Assembly (NCBI GenBank): GCA_902771745.1
Contig: CACXYG010000037.1
Location: 1-11,918 of the forward strand
Direction: 5' to 3'
DNA from: an uncultured Erysipelotrichaceae bacterium
GTDB taxonomy: Bacteria; Bacillota_I; Bacilli_A; RFN20; CAG-288
Length of the DNA stretch: 11,918 bases
Below, piece after piece: positions 6,446-11,918 of this stretch. Below the pieces are notes generated by a model. That model did not search any database. It was not told the origin of the DNA and was given only the letters and a program-made list of their open reading frames with translations. The position numbers and the translations under genes are program-made. The first letter of the stretch is position 1, and every line of letters starts with the position of its first letter.

Positions 6446-7378
6446 ATGACTTATGCCACTATCAAAGTAGATCTTGCCAAAGCCAGTGAGATCAAAGACT
6501 TCATCCACGCTACTGAAATCAATGATGAGAATCATCCGTATGATTTTTTTGATGGCAGTTATGAAAACGTGCATGTTCACGCCTATAAAAATAAGAAAGA
6601 AATATTCACAATCACCTTTACAGGTGAAGGCAATAGACCTGCCGAACTCGCTTCTTTCTTTGCGGAGAATGTCACAGTGAAAGAACATGCTAACACACTG
6701 GTAAAAAAAGCGGATAAGGCTTTTGAATGCTGGGAGGATTTTGGCCCTCAGATCGGCAGTGATGAAGTGGGTAAAGGTGACTTCTTTGGTCCTTTGATTG
6801 TGGTTGCCTGTTATGTCGATAAGAAAGATATCGAGTATCTTGAAAAACTCAAGATCAATGATTCTAAAAAGATGAAAGATGACTATATTCTAGAGATCGG
6901 ACCATCCATCAAAAGAAGAATTAAGAACTATGTTGTCGCTGTCTCGGCTAACAAGTTATCCGTCATGAATGAGAATAACTTCAACATCGATAAGATTCTT
7001 TCACTATGTCATAACCATGCCCAGCGTGGTTTGATTGAGAAATATGATATTCCTTCTTTTGTCATCACGTATATCGATCAGTTCTTAGCGGAAGATAACT
7101 ATAAACGTTATGTGGCGGACGACTTGATTGAAAACCCATTATATTTCCGTACCAAGGGTGAAACTTATTATCCAAGTGTCGCAGCTGCTAGTGTCATTGC
7201 CAGATACACTTTCTTAAAAGAGTGGCAGGCCATGGAAGATAAGTTCAAGACAAAGATACCAAAAGGCGCAGGTGCCCAGGTGGATACCGTCTTTGGTAGA
7301 TTGAAGAATCAGTATGGTATTGACGCGGTCAATCCTTATATAAAAAGATTCTTTTCTAACTACAAAAAGAATGTCTAA
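6446..7378 (+). CDS. rnhC: ribonuclease HIII
   Basis: RNase HIII cleaves the RNA strand of RNA:DNA hybrids in the cytoplasm, at R-loops and Okazaki primers. The 310 residues match the family. Residues 1-85 form the N-terminal TBP-like substrate-binding domain that separates HIII from HII. The catalytic part starts with IGSDEVGKGDFFGPL (103-117), giving Asp106 and Glu107. It continues with NDSKKM (138-143), the third acidic residue in ITYIDQF (Asp211), and AAASVIARYTFL (247-256). There is no ribosome site, and TATAAT sits six bases before ATG, so translation is probably from a leaderless mRNA. It is divergent from mutS2, as part of the rnhC/mutS2/uvrC neighbourhood seen in Bacillota. No oddities were seen in the protein. 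Confidence 0.96.
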   Translation: MTYATIKVDLAKASEIKDFIHATEINDENHPYDFFDGSYENVHVHAYKNKKEIFTITFTGEGNRPAELASFFAENVTVKEHANTLVKKADKAFECWEDFGPQIGSDEVGKGDFFGPLIVVACYVDKKDIEYLEKLKINDSKKMKDDYILEIGPSIKRRIKNYVVAVSANKLSVMNENNFNIDKILSLCHNHAQRGLIEKYDIPSFVITYIDQFLAEDNYKRYVADDLIENPLYFRTKGETYYPSVAAASVIARYTFLKEWQAMEDKFKTKIPKGAGAQVDTVFGRLKNQYGIDAVNPYIKRFFSNYKKNV

Positions 7379-7383
7379 ACCCT

Positions 7384-7413
7384 TATAATAGTTTTACTGG
7401 AATGAAAGGAGGG
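7384..7413 (+). promoter_or_regulatory. -10 box and strong ribosome site before the DUF3221-like gene
   Basis: TATAAT at 7384-7389 starts five bases after the rnhC TAA. AAAGGAGGG at 7405-7413 lies five bases before ATG 7419. A clear -35 is not visible (TACAAA at 7361-7366). The gene may have its own promoter or be read from rnhC. Confidence 0.55.
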
Positions 7414-7418
7414 ATCGC

Positions 7419-7799
7419 ATGAAAAAGAACTTCTTATTTGCCGCTTTATCTTTGGTCAGCAATTACTCCAAATATCAGGATGATAATACCAATATGAAGG
7501 GTATGGAGATTGAAAAGAACTCCGAGTTTATCATCTCTGGCACCTATTCTAACGTCAATAATTTCTGGGGATTAAATGTCACTGGTACTGGTACTGAAGA
7601 CTACTTCTATACCTTCGATATGGATAACTATGGCAAAGTCGTCAGAAACGGTGAAGAGGTCGACTTTGAATCCATCAAGGCGGGTGATACCTTACGTGTC
7701 ACTTATGATGGCTCGGTCTCCCTTGTCTATCCACCAAAGTTAAATAACGTCACCAAGATTGAAATCTTAGATGACGAAATCACTGAAGAAAAGAAATAA
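7419..7799 (+). CDS. small exported-looking protein with a DUF3221-like (YobA-type) domain
   Basis: The 126-residue product begins MKKNFLFAALSLVSN, which looks like the start of a secretion signal. The hydrophobic core is only about ten residues, and no lipobox cysteine follows, unlike the lipoproteins in which this domain is common. The rest (about 32-118) is a compact beta domain: FIISGTYSNVNNFWGLNV, then IKAGDTLRVTYDGSVSLVYPP and a final TKIEIL strand. That last block strongly resembles the end of DUF3221 proteins (GDxVxVxxDG, S-YP, KIEIL). It is probably an OB-like fold of unknown function. The ribosome site is strong, and a good terminator begins at the stop codon. It may be intracellular if the short signal does not work. 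Confidence 0.7.
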   Translation: MKKNFLFAALSLVSNYSKYQDDNTNMKGMEIEKNSEFIISGTYSNVNNFWGLNVTGTGTEDYFYTFDMDNYGKVVRNGEEVDFESIKAGDTLRVTYDGSVSLVYPPKLNNVTKIEILDDEITEEKK

Positions 7800-7838
7800 C
7801 CAACCTCGTAATTAAATTACAAAGTTGGTTATTTTTTT
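7795..7838 (+). terminator. rho-independent terminator between convergent genes
   Basis: The outer stem AATAACCAAC (7795-7804) pairs with GTTGGTTATT (7824-7833). GTAATT/AATTAC forms an inner stem, and seven T follow at 7832-7838. The left arm overlaps the TAA stop of the small gene. The opposite strand also continues T-rich, so it may also serve the convergent aminotransferase gene. Confidence 0.88.
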
Positions 7839-7853
7839 ATTTTGTTTTCTTTT

Positions 7854-9089
7854 TTATTTAACCATGGCATCGGCAATGGCGTGGATGAGAACGATGATTT
7901 CATCTTCGGTCATACCCGATAAGGCAAGACGGATAGAGTTTTCGGTCATTGGAACAACATACATATGTTTGGCCTTTAAGGTTTCATAGACATCGAAAGC
8001 GTGAGGAACTTTTAAGGTGATGAAGAAACCGGACTTGTATGGATAATGTTTGATGCCGACTTTATCCAATTCTTTGATCAAAGCGACGCTACGAGAGTAT
8101 AAGACATCGCTGTTTCTTTCAATTTCAGCATCTAAAGAAGCGATGACGGATTTATCTTGTAAGAGAGTAGCAACCGCGTGCTGAGCAGCACCGACAGAGA
8201 CGGAGTAAGTGCCTCTGGCCATCGCGGAGAAGGCGCGTTCAATCTCGGCTTTATTTTCGGCATTTGGACATAAGACAATCAAAGCGCCAAGTCTTAAACC
8301 ATATAAGCAGAATAACTTGGAACAGGAGAAGCAGACAAGTGGTAAGAAGTCTGGCTTGGATTCGACAAGTTTATCAAATAAAGCAAGCTTGTGACCTGGA
8401 TCGCGATAGAAGGAGAAGTAGGCGATATCAAATAAGACAGTGAGATAACCTTTTCTGCCTTCTTCGTTGAGAAGAGCAAATAATTCATCGTATTCTTTCT
8501 CGTCCATGCAATAGCCGGTTGGGTTCTGGCATGGGTCGTTGATGACAAGAAGAGCTCTGTGGCCTTGTTCTCTGGCCTTGGCGATGGTTTCTTTAATGGC
8601 AGTAAGATCGAGTTTACCTTCAGGAGTAAACATATTGTAGGTAGCAAAACCAGCGTGGGCTTTTTCCGCAACAAGCATGTAGTTGGTCCACATGACATCA
8701 GGGAGAAGAACGAGGTCTCCTTCTTCTAAAAAGCAATTAAAGGAGATGGAAATCGCACCAGTACCACCTAAGGTAGCACCGATGAAGGGGGTGTATAATT
8801 CATTGATTCTCGTCAACTTTTCACGGAAGACGTAATCCATAACAGCGTTAAGGTAGTCAGGATCACCGATTGAATTAGGATAGCCTAAGCTTTCTGTGAT
8901 GTGTCCTGTCAAGGCATCGTTAATCAACTTGATGCTACCAAGTTTCTTATCTTCGTCTAAAAACGTACCGATCGAAGCGTTGATAACTTTATTACCAGCG
9001 GCCGCGTCTTTTTTCGCCATACCATTGATGGCGATAATGTCCGTCATAGGAACGCCTTTTCTACTTCTCTTAGCGACATATTCTTTCAT
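7854..9089 (-). CDS. PLP-dependent aminotransferase, class I/II (fold type I)
   Basis: This enzyme would transfer an amino group between an amino acid and a 2-oxo acid using pyridoxal phosphate. I start it at 9089 (MKEYVAKRSRK): GGAGG at 9099-9103 lies nine bases upstream, whereas the longer frame to 9131 runs into the promoter. The product is 411 residues. Visible motifs are SLGYPNSIGDPDYLNAV (66-83), the glycine-rich TLGGTGAIS phosphate region (106-114), NPTG with Asn189, Asp221 and Tyr224 in DIAYFSF, the Schiff-base lysine Lys258 in FSCSK, Arg266 in GLRLG, and the carboxylate-binding Arg387 in SIRLALSG. The pattern fits the aspartate/aromatic aminotransferase group; the substrate cannot be read from sequence. 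It stands alone, convergent with the small DUF3221-like gene. Confidence 0.9.
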   Translation of the reverse strand: MKEYVAKRSRKGVPMTDIIAINGMAKKDAAAGNKVINASIGTFLDEDKKLGSIKLINDALTGHITESLGYPNSIGDPDYLNAVMDYVFREKLTRINELYTPFIGATLGGTGAISISFNCFLEEGDLVLLPDVMWTNYMLVAEKAHAGFATYNMFTPEGKLDLTAIKETIAKAREQGHRALLVINDPCQNPTGYCMDEKEYDELFALLNEEGRKGYLTVLFDIAYFSFYRDPGHKLALFDKLVESKPDFLPLVCFSCSKLFCLYGLRLGALIVLCPNAENKAEIERAFSAMARGTYSVSVGAAQHAVATLLQDKSVIASLDAEIERNSDVLYSRSVALIKELDKVGIKHYPYKSGFFITLKVPHAFDVYETLKAKHMYVVPMTENSIRLALSGMTEDEIIVLIHAIADAMVK

Positions 9090-9119
9090 AAATCTATACC
9101 TCCAAAAGAAAGACAAAAT

Positions 9120-9149
9120 ATTATATAGCATAGTCCTTACTTTATGCTA
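9120..9149 (-). promoter_or_regulatory. aminotransferase promoter with an operator-like inverted repeat
   Basis: On the - strand TATAAT lies at 9120-9125. Directly upstream is a perfect inverted repeat, TAGCATA (9143-9149) and TATGCTA (9126-9132) as read on that strand, with a 10-bp gap. It fills the space where spacer and -35 should be, and no TTGACA-like -35 is present. A dimeric regulator bound here would control access of RNA polymerase. An 8-bp palindrome ACACGTGT (9149-9156) abuts it. No T-box or other leader structure was seen. Confidence 0.5.
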
Positions 9150-9156
9150 CACGTGT

Positions 9157-9725
9157 CTTCAAATCTAATACACTTGTCTTTCGACTATATTTTGCTAAAA
9201 AATGTGAAATTTTTTTGTGGTTAGGAATACTCTAATATTTCTGTTTTGGGATTCTATAAGCGGTGCTTAATTGGAAAATTGGACGTCTTGGAAATCACCT
9301 TTGTGCTTTCAAAACAAGTCTCTAACACTGATAAACGTGACTAAATATCATTTAGCAACTTTAAAGAATGTAAAACGAGTGTTTTTATTTCTTTTATCAA
9401 TAAAAATGTCATCATAAAGAAAATGACAGGGGTCATTGGATTGTAAAATCACAATGAAGGAAAAGACTGAAACAGGATTTTAGAGGAAGAAAAGCAAGGC
9501 TTTTTCATCAGGACAATCAAAAGAATACAGATCCACTTTTTTAGAAACTTCAGCATGATTTTTCATCATCTTCTTCACTTCAATAATTTATTCTTTTTTG
9601 AGGATAAATGAGTGTGAATTTTCTCAAGAAACGGTGATAGAAAAATGATTGAAAGAGTTTACAATTTTCACTTGTCTTTCTTTGAAAACACATGAGCGGA
9701 ATGAAAACGAAAAAAATTGGAAAAT
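9157..9725. other. long AT-rich stretch without a credible gene
   Basis: About 570 bp here hold no reading frame that looks like a protein; the short frames near 9580-9889 on the - strand are unsupported. It is AT-rich with only short inverted repeats, such as AATGAC/GTCATT at 9422-9437 and TCATTG/CAATGA around 9433-9456. I see no tRNA, tandem repeat array or IS ends. It could be regulatory DNA for the aminotransferase, a small RNA, or decayed sequence. Confidence 0.6.
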
Positions 9726-9760
9726 GAAAAGAACTTCGGCCCTCTTCCGAAGTTCTTTTC
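9726..9760 (-). terminator. terminator of the uxuA-uxuB operon
   Basis: A 14-bp perfect stem, GAAAAGAACTTCGG / CCGAAGTTCTTTTC, has a 7-nt loop (9740-9746). On the - strand the distal arm ends in TTTTC and runs on into ATTTTCC. It lies 31 bp past the uxuB stop. The symmetry would let it work weakly on the other strand too. Confidence 0.8.
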
Positions 9761-9791
9761 AATACATAAGGAGATTCTATTTCGAGTGTGA

Positions 9792-10553
9792 TTAGACACC
9801 GGAATAAGCAGAGAAACCGCCATCGATAGGAAGAACGACACCAGTGATGAAGCTGGCAGCCTTGCTATCAGATAAGAATAAGGTCGCACCTAACAACTCT
9901 TCTGGTTCACTGGAGAAGAAGCCTGGAGCGATGGCGTTGACACGGATACCTTCCTTGGCGAAGTGAGTAGCTAACCACTTGGTGAAGTTAGAGACACCGG
10001 CCTTGGCACTGGAATAAGCTGGGATCTTGGTAAGTGGAGTAAAGGCGTTCATGGAAGAGATATTCAAGACGGAGCAACCTTTTCTACCAAGCATATCGGC
10101 AGCAAAGACCTGGGTGGTAAGGAGAGTACCTAAGATATTGAGGTTGAAGACAAATTCGAAACCTTCTTCTTTTAAGTCGAAGAAAGTAACAGTATCTTCA
10201 GAGACCTTTGGAGCATAGAATTCATCGGTGGTGGAAGCCTTTGGAGAGTTTCCGCCAGCACCGTTGATGAGGATATCGCATGGACCAAGTTCAGCGACGA
10301 TCTTGTCATGAGCGGCCTGTAAAGATTCTTTCTTTAAGACGTTGGCTTCATAAGCGCCAGCGATATAGCCATCTTTTTTGATTTCATCGACGACAGCCTG
10401 AGCGGCACCGAGATGTAAATCCATGACAGCAACCTTGGCACCACAGGCAGCTAAGGCCTTAGCCATAAGGGAGCATAAGACGCCACCGGCACCGGTGACA
10501 ACAGCAACTTTACCGTTTAAATCGGTAGTGAATGGTAATTCATTAGCTTTCAT
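9792..10553 (-). CDS. uxuB: UxuB-type D-mannonate oxidoreductase (SDR), lacking the substrate loop
   Basis: SDR-type UxuB (Bacillus YjmF) reduces D-fructuronate to D-mannonate with NAD(P)H in glucuronate catabolism. The N-terminal nucleotide site is VTGAGGVLCS (19-28), NGAGGNSPKA (97-106) is typical of this subgroup, and the catalytic set is Ser166/167, Tyr180 and Lys184 (SSMNAFTP, YSSAK). The C-terminus VLPIDGGFSAYSGV is characteristic. The length is 253 residues against about 280 for the family. After VNAIAPGFF (205-213) the sequence jumps straight to SSEPEELLGA, omitting about 28-33 residues where relatives carry the flexible substrate-binding loop (ending near TP-GR-G). The deletion is in frame. 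Fold and cofactor site should survive, but substrate binding may not. It lies 14 bp after uxuA, with ribosome site GAGGAAA. Confidence 0.85.
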   Translation of the reverse strand: MKANELPFTTDLNGKVAVVTGAGGVLCSLMAKALAACGAKVAVMDLHLGAAQAVVDEIKKDGYIAGAYEANVLKKESLQAAHDKIVAELGPCDILINGAGGNSPKASTTDEFYAPKVSEDTVTFFDLKEEGFEFVFNLNILGTLLTTQVFAADMLGRKGCSVLNISSMNAFTPLTKIPAYSSAKAGVSNFTKWLATHFAKEGIRVNAIAPGFFSSEPEELLGATLFLSDSKAASFITGVVLPIDGGFSAYSGV

Positions 10554-10567
10554 TGTAATTTCCTCTT

Positions 10568-11611
10568 TTACTTTTTCATCTTTTCAGCGGCTTCGAATAA
10601 ACCGTTGATGTAGGCACAACCAAGTGCTCTATCATATAAACCATAACCTGGCTTTTCATTTTCTCCGAAGATATTTCTGCCGTGGTCTGGTCTGACATAG
10701 CCATCAAAGCCATTGTCGACAAGGTTCTTGACAATCTGGAACATGTCTAAGGAACCAGCGTTGGAATAATGACCGACTTCGACAAAGGAATCCTTGTCAT
10801 CGGTGTATAAGACATTACGTAAGTGAGCAAAGAAGACTCTGTTCTGCTTGGCGTACTTTTCCGCCATATGGGGGACATCGTTATGCTTACCAGCACCAAG
10901 AGAACCGGTGCATAAGGTTAAACCGTTGTGCTTGTTTGGAACGGCGGCAAGCATCTTGTCGATACTCTCTTCAGAGCAGATGATTCTTGGAAGACCGAAG
11001 ACATCCCACGGTGGATCATCTGGATGGATAGCCATGTTGATATCGTACTGATCGCAGATATCCATGATGCTATTTAAGAAGTAGACAAGATTATCGAATA
11101 ACTGTTCGTGAGAGATATTCTGATAAGTCTTTAATAAGTTCTGTAATTCTTCTGGGGAATAGGATTCATCCCAACCTGGAAGATGAAGATTCTTTGGATC
11201 GACTTTGGCAAAGTCATCCGCACTATAAGATAAGGAGTTAGAGAAGTCTGGGTTATCATGGTGCATATTGGTTCTCAACCAGTCAAAGACAGGCATGAAG
11301 TTATAGCAGACGCATTTGACACCGACTTCACCGCATAAAGCGAGATTCTTTCTGAAGGCAGCAATATGTTCATCTCTCTTTGGAGAACCCATCTTGATGT
11401 CTTCACTGACAGGAATGGATTCGATGACTTCCATGGCTAAACCATGTTTTTCAGCTTCGGCTTTGAGTTTTAATAAACTCTCTTTGTCCCAGATCTCACC
11501 TGGCTTCTTGTCATAGACAGAAGTGACAACAGAATACATGTTTGGAATCTGTTTGAGATAGGTTAACGGTATAGAATCATTCAAACCGTACCAACGAAAT
11601 GATAATTTCAT
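10568..11611 (-). CDS. uxuA: mannonate dehydratase
   Basis: UxuA dehydrates D-mannonate to 2-keto-3-deoxy-D-gluconate, the step after UxuB in hexuronate breakdown. The 347 residues match the shorter Gram-positive form. The start MKLSFRWYGLNDSIPL is family-typical. Metal-site residues fit the positions known in Streptococcus suis UxuA: His196 in AIHPDDPPW, Cys234 in LCTGSLG, His263 in FAHLRNV and Asp309 in RPDHGR. The RPDHGRNIFGE loop and the ending YGLYDRALGCAYINGL are also typical. The protein looks intact. The ribosome site AAGGAG (11622-11627) lies 10 bp before ATG. It is the first gene of the uxuA-uxuB operon, divergent from an AraC-type regulator start. No KDG kinase or aldolase is in the window. 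Confidence 0.96.
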   Translation of the reverse strand: MKLSFRWYGLNDSIPLTYLKQIPNMYSVVTSVYDKKPGEIWDKESLLKLKAEAEKHGLAMEVIESIPVSEDIKMGSPKRDEHIAAFRKNLALCGEVGVKCVCYNFMPVFDWLRTNMHHDNPDFSNSLSYSADDFAKVDPKNLHLPGWDESYSPEELQNLLKTYQNISHEQLFDNLVYFLNSIMDICDQYDINMAIHPDDPPWDVFGLPRIICSEESIDKMLAAVPNKHNGLTLCTGSLGAGKHNDVPHMAEKYAKQNRVFFAHLRNVLYTDDKDSFVEVGHYSNAGSLDMFQIVKNLVDNGFDGYVRPDHGRNIFGENEKPGYGLYDRALGCAYINGLFEAAEKMKK

Positions 11612-11638
11612 ATTGCGTTTTCTCCTTGCAACGAGAAT

Positions 11639-11667
11639 ATTCTAGACGAGCCTTGGTAACGCTTCAA
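11639..11667 (-). promoter_or_regulatory. uxuA promoter with a cre/LacI-like site in the spacer
   Basis: On the - strand, -35 TTGAAG (11662-11667), a 17-bp spacer and -10 TAGAAT (11639-11644) form a good promoter with start near 11632. Plus-strand 11654-11667, TGGTAACGCTTCAA, matches the CcpA cre pattern TGWNANCGNTNWCA except at three positions, so catabolite or LacI-family repression is plausible but unproven. Confidence 0.6.
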
Positions 11668-11697
11668 TTGCAAATTTAAACATAATAGTTTGCAATT
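11666..11697. promoter_or_regulatory. perfect 9-bp inverted repeat between uxuA and the AraC-type gene
   Basis: AATTGCAAA (11666-11674) and TTTGCAATT (11689-11697) form a perfect inverted repeat with a 14-bp gap, 23 bp centre to centre, about two helical turns. The left arm overlaps the uxuA -35 by two bases and the right arm covers the expected -35 of the divergent gene. This placement suits a regulator controlling both directions, likely the adjacent AraC-type protein or a replacement for it. Confidence 0.55.
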
Positions 11698-11717
11698 TCT
11701 CACTATTGGGGTATAAT
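11689..11717 (+). promoter_or_regulatory. promoter of the AraC-type gene, leaderless arrangement
   Basis: TATAAT at 11712-11717 is followed by AGTGGT and then ATG at 11724, six bases as at rnhC. At 17 bp the -35 position reads TTTGCA (11689-11694), inside the inverted-repeat arm. A CACTATT/AATAGTG repeat (11701-11721) overlaps the -10. There is no ribosome site. Confidence 0.55.
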
Positions 11718-11723
11718 AGTGGT

Positions 11724-11906
11724 ATGTTCACTTTCACATGTAAAAACGTAGATTTTGCCCATAAAATGGACTATGCATCCTCGCCGAATGATGAATATGG
11801 TAAACATATGCATCCTTTTTTAGAGATTCTCTTCTTTGTCACTGGTGACGCGGAATATACCGTCGAGAGTGAGAAGAGAAAATTAAGAAACAAAAAGAGT
11901 TTGTAA
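11724..11906 (+). CDS. truncated N-terminal part of an AraC-type (cupin) regulator, possibly a pseudogene
   Basis: The 60-codon frame encodes the beginning of an AraC/XylS-type sugar-responsive regulator: YGKHMHPFLEILFFVTGDAEYTVES (residues 25-49) is the cupin arm with His28, His30 and Glu34. Such proteins run to about 270-290 residues with two C-terminal helix-turn-helix units. Here the frame changes to Lys/Arg/Asn-rich residues (EKRKLRNKKSL) and stops at 11904-11906, before the expected P-G-D turn. The window ends 12 bases later, so I cannot see whether the gene resumes in another frame. The start is 11724, not the in-frame ATG at 11706, which lies inside the promoter. Divergence from uxuA suggests it controlled the uxu operon. 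Confidence 0.6.
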   Translation: MFTFTCKNVDFAHKMDYASSPNDEYGKHMHPFLEILFFVTGDAEYTVESEKRKLRNKKSL

Positions 11907-11918
11907 AGAAGTTTGAAC

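Noticed and set aside
9090..9131. N-terminal extension of the aminotransferase to an ATG at 9131
   Set aside because: The extra 14 residues fall over the -10 box and inverted repeat, and the GGAGG ribosome site fits the ATG at 9089.
9090..9160. T-box or other amino-acid riboswitch before the aminotransferase
   Set aside because: The leader from the -10 box to the start codon is only about 25 nt, with no room for one.
9580..9889. Two - strand frames of 60 and 73 residues
   Set aside because: They cross the terminator stem or the uxuB gene, lack ribosome sites, and their proteins look like random AT-rich translation.
11706..11723. Upstream in-frame ATG of the AraC-type gene
   Set aside because: It overlaps the TATAAT box, adds a peptide unlike the family, and has no ribosome site.

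Overview
The window looks like a piece of chromosome from an AT-rich, low-GC Gram-positive bacterium (Bacillota). Support comes from strong AGGAGG-type ribosome sites on several genes, RNase HIII next to MutS2 and UvrC, an SDR-type UxuB of the Bacillus YjmF kind, and TATAAT promoters. An Erysipelotrichia- or Clostridia-like gut organism is my guess, not something the sequence proves. There are no mobile elements, CRISPR arrays, phage genes or toxin modules.

Layout. Positions 1-170 hold no gene but contain a candidate small structured RNA with its own TATAAT box and terminator-like palindrome. An orphan PAS-like/GAF sensory protein follows on the + strand (308-1237) and ends at a strong terminator. 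Facing it on the - strand is tRNA-Pro(GGG), downstream of a three-gene operon running mutS2 -> uvrC -> a small four-helix membrane protein (6317 to 1446). Divergent from mutS2 is rnhC (RNase HIII), then a small exported-looking DUF3221-like protein with a good terminator. These form a genome-maintenance neighbourhood: UvrC does nucleotide excision repair, MutS2 acts on DNA junctions and/or collided ribosomes, and RNase HIII removes RNA from RNA:DNA hybrids.

The right part is metabolic and all on the - strand. A PLP aminotransferase (7854-9089) has a promoter whose spacer is occupied by a perfect inverted repeat. About 570 bp of AT-rich sequence without a credible gene follows. Then comes a hexuronate (glucuronate branch) operon, uxuA -> uxuB, ended by a 14-bp stem terminator. 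Divergent from uxuA is the start of an AraC-type regulator whose frame closes after 60 codons at the right edge. The short intergenic region carries both promoters, a perfect 9-bp inverted repeat touching both -35 boxes, and a CcpA/LacI-like site inside the uxuA spacer.

Points most worth a second look: (1) two genes, rnhC and the AraC-type gene, have TATAAT exactly six bases before ATG with no ribosome site, implying leaderless mRNAs, and mutS2 appears to have only about a 10-nt leader; (2) UxuB lacks roughly 28-33 residues where SDR enzymes carry the substrate-binding loop; (3) the AraC-type regulator is truncated, so the uxu locus may be decaying or rewired; (4) the structured RNA at the left edge. 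I saw no clear undescribed multi-gene system; most of the window is ordinary core genome.
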